Positions 58,901 to 64,000 of a stretch of DNA of 64,000 nt are shown piece by piece. The stretch is from Tubiluchus corallicola (lineage: Eukaryota > Priapulida > Priapulimorpha > Priapulimorphida > Tubiluchidae), in NCBI GenBank assembly GCA_030141605.1, contig JAQGDQ010000517.1, forward strand, positions 93,088 through 157,087, read 5' to 3'. The notes beneath the pieces are model-generated. The model was not told the origin of the DNA, did no database searches, and was given only the letters and a program-made list of their open reading frames with translations. The translations under genes were made by a program, and so were the position numbers. Position 1 is the first letter of the stretch. The number at the start of each line of letters is the position of its first letter.

Positions 58901-61688
58901 TTTTCACCTAGTAATGTTACTAGATCAATTTATGGACTTTGGTTTTCAGGAAATTCCCCTACTTTTTTCTTTGTTTTTAGGAATTGGAATTGCTTCCATC
59001 CAAAGAAATACAGAACAATGTCTACATTCGGCATCCGGTATCTATGGAACAGTACCTGATGGAGGGCAGTTACAATAAACTCTTTTTAGCAAAGGGCAAT
59101 GTTCCTGCACAGAACTATACTTTCTTTATGGACATCTTATTAAATACAATCAGGTGCATTTACTTTCTGTTGTCTTGGATCATTTGCGAGCAGGATGCCA
59201 GTCTGGACATGATCAGAGACGTGTTATTCTTGCTGTTGTAGTAGTGGTGGTAAAAATCTGTCGAAGCAATATATCTTAAAGAAATATAAAGGCAGTCACT
59301 CAAATTGTCATGACATTTTAAGTAATTATTTTGCCCTTTAAATTGGGAATGACACATTCTCTTTTCTATTCTTCTTTGTTTGTCCAGGAAAAGATGAGCA
59401 GGGAGAGTAAGATTTGTTGGTGCTTCAGAGTGATAATACATTAGTTAAGAGACAATAAATATTACATTAGGATTGCATATTTTTTCCTTCATAAAACTGT
59501 GTGCTTGTTTGTGTTCAGTGAGCATTCATGTTGATTCAGAACTAATTTTGTTACCATTACAGTAGGCGCCGCTTAATAGACTCTCTTTGGGACCGAAGTG
59601 TTTTGACCCAATTAACCGTCTGAACCTAATAACCGATGGGTGTAGTATTACTGGTATAGAAGTATGTGCCCACCAGCTTACTATGCACTGCAAAGGTTTT
59701 TAATGAATTTTAGAAATGAAGTAATGCCTAAATTCCTTTGTGCAAGTAAAAATTAGAAAGATTTTAAAATATTAATTTATATAAATGAATTAGCAATAAA
59801 TTAAGAAGTATACTAAATCATGCAAGTCTGTTTACTTGCAAAAATAATGCAAATACATCCAAGTTCGGCTGTTTCATTTTTTGCGACAAGTTGGGTCAGA
59901 AAGTTCTCAAAATGATAAAAACATTTAAAAATTGTTGTATTATACACAAATACATGCTTGAACTGTTGTTGGTGACCGGATTTCCCCGCAAGAGGCTTCG
60001 TCTGTAAGCTCCCGCTTGCTATCGTGACATACTTATTGCACTGTACCTACATCCCTGGCATAACAGCAACAGCAAACTGATTAAACTTTATGGGAACAAC
60101 AGCCAGACTTCAAAAGCAAACTCCTAAGCAAGTGCTTAACTGTTTAGCTTCCAGGAATTCTTGGGTAATGAGGTCAATTGCAGTGGAAGGGCGGGTCAAG
60201 GCAAGCGATTAGCCTAGCATATTAGCGTATGATGAACGTTCCTGCTTACCCACAAAATGGTACTTAACATGATTATTTCTATGTATATTATAGGACAAAG
60301 ATTATATAAAAGTCATAAAGCTTATTAGTCACAGGAAAGAGTCTTATTGAAGCAGGTGAAGCAAAAGTATTGAGTCAATTATGCGGAGTTATTTGAGTCA
60401 ATTACCGACAGTTTTTATGTACATTTGAATAGAAGCTGCCCGTACCAGGCATTTTTGAGTCGATTAAGCAGTTGAGTCTATTAACCGTGAGTCTATTAAG
60501 CGGCGCCTACTTTATATCATAAAATGAGTCCTTTCCTTCAAGCATCAAAAGCCTTATCCAATATGAATGGCAACTGATTCTGCATTGTACTGTATCTGAG
60601 ACTGTTGTGCTAGGCATGTTTAACATTCTTCTATTCATTATTTGTACTTCTTAGGGATGAAATAGCAAACTGTATGGAGAAGGCTTACACTGAGATTGCA
60701 TTGAATGAGGCTAGCAGAATGCTTTTCTTTGACACACAAAAGCAAATGAAAGAATATGCTAAAAAGGTAAATTTTTTGCAACTCGCATTTTTGTATATTG
60801 TTGACTTGTGAAGTTTTTTGCTCTGTAGAGTATAACTCTACATTTTTGTCTGTTGAATTCTCTAGTCCTAGTAAACGGAAGTTGGCTACCACTGTTATTA
60901 TGGTATAAAAGTGTATCAAAACCAAAATTTCTGGTAATTTGTTAGCATTATTTGAAGGCTTGCTAGGGCTAGGGTAACATGGGTTTGATTCTGTATTAGG
61001 ATAATCTTTAAGTGAACAAATGTTAACGCACATCAAAGAATTTTAGCCCAGCGCTGTTTAGGAAGTATGTTATACACTTGAAAATGTCTCGTCACTCATT
61101 ATGCCAGGTCAGTTGATTTTGAATGCTTGTAAAAAAAACGTGATAAAAACAAGAAAGTTTTGGAATATTTCTGATGTTCCACTAAAATCATTTTAAATGA
61201 CTGGTTATCCTATTGAATGTGGGTTGTTATCCCATTATCATCATTATCTATAGGCCGTTGTCTCTATTGTAAATTCTCTCCAATTGCTCACATTACAAAA
61301 GTCTTGGCAGTTTATTTTTATCTCATTCTGTGAGTTTTCATTTATTTTACAAAATACTCTGATGCTTTCTCTGTTTTGGCATGGCAAACTGATCACAGGC
61401 AGCCAGTTAATAATGCAAGAAATAATTCTGTGTAGTGCCTTATCACGCTGTGGCATGACAGCTAAAAATTTATTCAATAATTAATTACTATCGTTTTATT
61501 ACTATTACCACTAACCACAACATTTGCTGTAATAACTCTTATTATCTTTGCAGAGAAAGTGGCATACTGGAAAGAATAGTTTACAGTTCAATATTGTTGA
61601 CAAGGCAGCAGACTTAGATCATGTACCATCGATAGATCTAGCACAACAAACAATAGAATATGCTCGCCAGCTAGAGATGATAGTGTAA
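52880..61688 (+). CDS. PSMD8: 26S proteasome regulatory subunit PSMD8 / RPN12, complete split gene
   Basis: Lid subunit of the 19S regulatory particle. Coding exons: 52880-52987, 54335-54407, 55134-55239, 58217-58310, 58981-59153, 60655-60766, 61554-61688. All introns are GT/AG, phases are consistent, and the total is 266 residues, matching the conserved core of the family (yeast RPN12 about 274). Diagnostic segments: '[20 protein letters not shown]', '[20 protein letters not shown]', 'QNRVAEFHT', '[20 protein letters not shown]', '[17 protein letters not shown]' and the C terminus 'YARQLEMIV', whose helix in the family docks the lid to the base. The protein is built of PCI-type helical repeats and a winged helix. 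The start ATCATCATGGC has a good context. It lacks the long N-terminal extension of the mammalian long form. A variant poly(A) signal ATTAAA lies at 61820-61825. Confidence 0.97.
52988..54334. other. PSMD8 intron 1
   Basis: AT-rich. An 89-codon minus-strand open frame at 54005-54274 has no recognisable domain. Nothing else seen. Confidence 0.5.
54335..54407 (+). CDS. PSMD8: PSMD8 coding exon 2
   Basis: '[20 protein letters not shown]', the counterpart of 'LLELNFLPTTG'. Acceptor TTTTTTTCAG, donor GTAAGT in phase 1. Confidence 0.94.
54408..55133. other. PSMD8 intron 2
   Basis: Contains a TTAATTAA-rich low-complexity stretch at 54958-55023. No gene. Confidence 0.5.
55134..55239 (+). CDS. PSMD8: PSMD8 coding exon 3
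   Basis: Contains '[20 protein letters not shown]', nearly invariant in the family. Donor GTAAGT, phase 2. The next intron hosts the antisense GPCR. Confidence 0.96.
55240..55884. other. PSMD8 intron 3, left part
   Basis: Contains the putative 3' UTR and poly(A) signal of the antisense GPCR. Otherwise no feature. Confidence 0.5.
55885..57015 (-). CDS. Rhodopsin-family (class A) GPCR, intronless, nested antisense in PSMD8 intron 3
   Basis: 376-residue seven-helix receptor in one exon. TM1 has '[12 protein letters not shown]' with Asn1.50 (about residues 31-55). TM2 has 'LASVDATYL' with Asp2.50. TM3 follows the conserved Cys ('HKCSSYG') and ends '[12 protein letters not shown]', so the DRY box is VER-F. 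EL2 has a partner Cys ('FDCRQ'). TM5 is '[15 protein letters not shown]' with Pro5.50. TM6 '[14 protein letters not shown]' lacks the CWxP Trp/Pro. TM7 ends 'CLNFVLYC' instead of NPxxY. The tail is basic ('VIRKRKR'). ERF and NFxxYC features recall invertebrate FMRFamide/neuropeptide-type receptors, but the ligand is unknown. A minus-strand AATAAA lies at 55780-55785, about 100 bp past the stop, so it is probably an independent transcription unit or a retrogene. Confidence 0.9.
   Translation of the reverse strand: MTKLSNGVKLKCQCLNNMGEDSSYKVAFNGVYSIILVLCVFGIAANILTVIVIFSSKLSRQSAYTYLMALASVDATYLILMLCLAIIQIIKATGRHKCSSYGLIFFILNIITPVGNMLASMNTWIVAAVAVERFIFAKCPLKANKFCTKTVAYKVLGTLSVLCFVLHVPYFFMTKPVEEGHGRGTCRQTNDSIAKVMTAYTDSNESLEHCYVFDCRQYADQVWHMYYQWIRIFLVSILPWVLMAFFNFYLIYLVRKVRKISSSIAAETDIVTMNQNKRKIKDTKLTIMLVVMVCECLIFELTTMFTNYTTSLMIFGDYDMNFYQEKLSFALHFAENLAETCDACLNFVLYCLLNKKFLNAVRHVLSKWSVIRKRKR
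57016..58216. other. PSMD8 intron 3, right part (GPCR upstream region)
   Basis: A weak two-copy repeat (57235-57269 and 57305-57338, CTTTT...GATC..TGTCAT.CCATCA) is present. The GPCR promoter would lie here. No element identified. Confidence 0.45.
58217..58310 (+). CDS. PSMD8: PSMD8 coding exon 4
   Basis: '[20 protein letters not shown]' and 'QNRVAEFHT'. Acceptor TTACAG, donor GTAAGT, ends in phase 0. Confidence 0.96.
58311..58980. other. PSMD8 intron 4
   Basis: No feature recognised beyond splice signals. Confidence 0.5.
58981..59153 (+). CDS. PSMD8: PSMD8 coding exon 5
   Basis: '[20 protein letters not shown]' to '[10 protein letters not shown]'. Acceptor TTTGTTTTTAG, donor GTGCAT, phase 2. 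Confidence 0.96.
59560..60512. mobile_element. Non-autonomous pogo/Tc1-like element (MITE), 953 bp, in PSMD8 intron 5
   Basis: A perfect inverted repeat beginning GTAGGCGCCGCTTAATAGAC occupies 59562-59583 and 60489-60510 (22 bp). With CAGTAGG at the left end and one mismatch at the right terminal base, the element is flanked by TA (59558-59559 and 60513-60514). That is the target preference of the Tc1/mariner-pogo superfamily. Inside each end are further GAGTC.ATTAA/CC motifs in tandem (for example 60428-60500). No transposase coding was found. Confidence 0.85.
60655..60766 (+). CDS. PSMD8: PSMD8 coding exon 6
   Basis: '[20 protein letters not shown]' to 'MKEYAKK'. Acceptor ACTTCTTAG, donor GTAAAT, phase 0. 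Confidence 0.96.
60767..61553. other. PSMD8 intron 6
   Basis: No feature recognised. The open frames on either strand lack support. Confidence 0.5.
61554..61688 (+). CDS. PSMD8: PSMD8 coding exon 7 and stop
   Basis: '[20 protein letters not shown]' to the conserved C terminus 'YARQLEMIV' and TAA. Acceptor TTTGCAG. Confidence 0.96.
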   Translation, partial: RKWHTGKNSLQFNIVDKAADLDHVPSIDLAQQTIEYARQLEMIV

Positions 61689-62367
61689 CACTGGACAATT
61701 TTTATAGCAAACTTTCGATACTGTGTTATGAAGTACACTGTACTTATTTTAGTTGTCAAGTACAAGTATTTTTTCTTCGTGTATATTATTTGTGGTGCTT
61801 TCTGTCAAAATCTAGTGTTATTAAAACAAAACCAGACCCGATCTTAAATAATAGCTCAAAACAATCAACCCTATAAAATATTAAAAAGGAACATGCTAAC
61901 TTTTAAAGAATGACTTGCCAGAATTATTACCTCAGAGACCTAATTTTCGGGTTCGCATGGCTAATTCTTTGCCATTTGCTAGTTAGATGTTTTCAACACA
62001 TTAAAATATATTTTCACTCGGAAATGTGTTGCATCAAAATTGGCACTGTACAACTCAATTCAGTTGTGATGTGACACATACGTTTGAGAGCTTGTGTGAG
62101 CATGAATATAAACTTGAAATTTAAGCTTGTAATTGAATTTTTAAGCTTAAAATTCACAGAGATTTGTGTATCACACTAAATATTGTACAGTAGCATGCTA
62201 CTTCGATTTTCGCTTTCGCATGCACGAACAACATGCTCATGGAATGCTTGTGCTGTTGAAAGTTAAGTTCAGTTATGACGTCATCACTAGCTGGGCTCGC
62301 CTACCCTTAATAAAGGTTTTAACTTATTACTTAAATATAGGCGTTATTATAAGTGTTAAAATGTATA
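61689..62367. other. PSMD8 3' flank
   Basis: Probable 3' UTR up to about 61845 (ATTAAA at 61820). Beyond it only AT-rich sequence with an AAGCTTGTAATTGAATTTTTAAGCTT-type short palindromic stretch near 62122-62150. Confidence 0.5.
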
Positions 62368-63534
62368 CAGTCAAACCCCTTTATACTGCCTAATTTTTGA
62401 CGAGAAAAAAGTTGTCATTACAACGAAGTATATTAAATTTTTGTGCAAACAAGTGTACTCTGGTTAGAGTCAATTTTTACTCCAAACGTTAATGAATTGA
62501 AAGAAAATTAATAAATTAATCATTTGTGAATTACACTCAAAATCAGTCAACTTTATTAAGAACTTGTAAATAAATGTGTCTCGTCTAAAAATTATTACTG
62601 CAAATTTAGAATTGAAACTGAAAATATAATGTTTAAAGCAAACAATGCCACAAAAACCTTAAATTATTTTGCATTTCTTGTCAATGTCAATAAATTCTTA
62701 GTCATGAACTTCGACAGCCAGTCTTTCAAACAAATTCATGCTTTTAGCACAAATGCTGGCTTTCATGCTACCACGAGCTTAATCACTATTATCTTGCTCT
62801 CTGCTATCTCCACTCAAGTGATAAAATATTCGTGTGCCTGAAACAATTTCTGATCATAGCAGGTGTAACTGCGCTCCAAGCACATTTGGCAAAGCGAATT
62901 GCGTCGCTTAGTAGTAAACTGCGGGGTAGTTGTCATCGAATACACCCATAAGGTGCTGTACCTGTAATTGTCAGTATTTGCTGTGTGACCCCCTATGCAT
63001 CGGCTGTATAAAAAACATAGTTTGACAGCAAGAAATGTTTTTGCTCAAACAGTTTCCCCCTTCAAGCACAATAATCACAAAACAAGCTCAGTCTGATGTG
63101 TTTGAAACATCTTGGTTGTTTGCTTTTGCATATGACCAAAAGGCTCAGTTATATTTACTATAGTATATGTCTATTACTATATTTACACCAGCACTATCTG
63201 CACAGTTTGCAGCTAGAAATACCGTAACACACATTAAAACAAGAAATCCAGCCATTTGAGTAGTGAAAGTTCGGATCAACACCTAGTTCTTTACCAAAAA
63301 ACATTGCTTTGTTGCTCAGCATTTCTTGGGTAACTGGAATATGTCTCACACTATTTGAAACTGCTGGTGGCATTTCCCCATTAAACATATACTGTATGTT
63401 AACTTACTTGGCAGATGGCGGGTAATGGGGGTCGGTATATTGGGTTACTTTTAAATACATCTGAATACAGCAGTCTCGTTCCTAGCCATTTTGGAGGCAG
63501 TAAATGAGCTTGGCGGTTTAACGAGGTTTGACTG
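62368..63534. mobile_element. pogo/Tigger DNA transposon, internally deleted, 1167 bp
   Basis: Left end CAGTCAAACCCCTTTATACT and right end, in reverse complement, CAGTCAAACCTCGTTAAACC match as terminal inverted repeats. The element is flanked by TA on both sides (62366-62367, 63535-63536). Inside, on the minus strand, are two separated fragments of a pogo-type transposase, so this is a deletion derivative of an autonomous Tigger-like element. The CAGT termini, the TA duplication and the CENP-B-like domain agree. Confidence 0.9.
62825..63400 (-). pseudogene. Tigger/pogo transposase fragments (CENP-B-type HTH and DDE C-terminal end)
   Basis: 63194-63388 reads 'VTQEMLSNKAMFFGKELGVD ... SNGWISCF', the second helix-turn-helix (CENPB-type) pattern with its 'ASNGWLQRF' motif. 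Near 62830-62935 the minus strand reads 'SDAIRFAKCAWSAV' and 'IRNCFRHTNIL', the end of the DDE catalytic domain of pogo transposases. The catalytic core between them is missing and stops interrupt the rest, so no functional transposase remains. Confidence 0.8.
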
Positions 63535-63536
63535 TA

Positions 63537-63896
63537 ATTTTTACTGGTGATGGGATAAGCTGATCAGTGATTGGTGAACAAACAGTGGTGATCGGTGAAC
63601 AAGTTCTGAATGGCTCATTATTAGATTATCGATCAGTTTGAAAAACTGTTGAACCGATCACACCATAAAAATTGCCGAATTTATAAAAAATTGTAAAACT
63701 AAGGTATTTAAAATTTATACAAACATCTCGAAATGCTTAGCATAATTATTGTTATTCAGATGAGGCAACAATATTTTGTTCACTTGCCTTCCCGATGAAG
63801 TACACTGCTCAAAGGGCACTCTTTTAAGACATTCTTACTGGCTTTCTTTGCATCAGCAGTTAGTTACTAATCCATTGTTTAACTTATTTTTTGCAG
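63537..63896. other. Intergenic or intronic sequence before the PSMC6 exon
   Basis: Contains a short GTGAACAA(A/G)-type repetition (63575-63606), then a pyrimidine-rich acceptor ending TTTTTTGCAG at 63896. Confidence 0.5.
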
Positions 63897-63977
63897 AAAT
63901 TCCTTTGCCCAATGAACAAGCTCGATTAGAAATTTTGAAGATTCATGCAAATCCTATCACGAAGCATGGAGATATTG
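63897..63977 (+). CDS. PSMC6: Single exon of 26S proteasome ATPase PSMC6 / RPT4 (partial at window edge)
   Basis: 81 nt, phase 1 at both ends, acceptor TTTTTTGCAG and donor GTAATT. It encodes '[20 protein letters not shown]' and 'ITKHGDI', which matches the PSMC6/RPT4 segment just after the AAA+ arginine-finger region ('[29 protein letters not shown]' in the family). The Walker A and B, arginine-finger and preceding exons are not seen between PSMD8 and this exon. Either earlier exons lie elsewhere, or this is an isolated exon copy, or the assembly is rearranged. Downstream exons could lie beyond the window. Confidence 0.8.
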
Positions 63978-64000
63978 GTAATTAATTTACACATTTCAGG

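Noticed and set aside
63978-63999. A 22-base 'intron' GTAATT...TTTCAG immediately after the PSMC6 exon
   Set aside because: Far too short for a metazoan spliceosomal intron, and the other introns here are hundreds to thousands of bases. The AG at the window edge is probably chance; the sequence beyond 64000 would decide.
1-64000. CRISPR arrays, bacterial operons, phage or defence systems
   Set aside because: The window has spliced animal genes and animal transposons. Tandem repeats present lack the constant-repeat/unique-spacer pattern.

Overview
This is a eukaryotic, metazoan nuclear sequence. It is AT-rich, with spliced genes that have long introns, several non-LTR retrotransposon remnants, terminal-inverted-repeat DNA transposons, microsatellites, and a class A G-protein-coupled receptor. 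The gene content fits an invertebrate animal, but I cannot assign a phylum from sequence alone. I see no bacterial operon, CRISPR array, phage or plasmid feature, and nothing that looks like a new multi-gene system. The interest lies in gene architecture and mobile DNA.

Layout. Positions 1-26200 are gene-poor. They hold a LINE 3' end interrupted by a younger LINE with an exact target-site duplication (about 200-2860), an inverted pair of a dispersed repeat (4.49-4.97 kb and 15.74-16.20 kb), a 15-bp/90-bp minisatellite (5.6-6.06 kb), a non-autonomous hAT element with a perfect 8-bp duplication (18002-18519), another LINE 3' end (20.1-21.3 kb) and microsatellites. Positions 26923-52692 hold a complete FAM98 gene on the minus strand: ten core coding exons, plus an extra in-frame exon candidate, plus intronic repeats that include a decayed APE-type LINE at 33.6-36.96 kb. 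Only 187 bp away, PSMD8/RPN12 starts on the plus strand and runs to 61688 in seven coding exons. PSMD8 intron 3 contains an intact, intronless GPCR gene in antisense orientation (55885-57015). PSMD8 intron 5 contains a 953-bp pogo-like MITE. Downstream lies a 1167-bp pogo/Tigger deletion derivative (62368-63534). At the right edge is a single exon of the proteasomal ATPase PSMC6/RPT4 with no visible upstream exons.

How the genes relate. FAM98 proteins belong to the tRNA-ligase (RTCB/DDX1) complex and have an RGG/glycine-rich tail. PSMD8 is a proteasome lid subunit. The two look like a housekeeping pair sharing a bidirectional promoter. The GPCR is a guest gene in an intron. The PSMC6 exon is a second proteasome subunit fragment next to PSMD8, and could be a displaced exon copy or an assembly artefact. 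Splice sites were chosen by hand from GT/AG signals, reading-phase consistency and remembered family conservation. No alignment was run.
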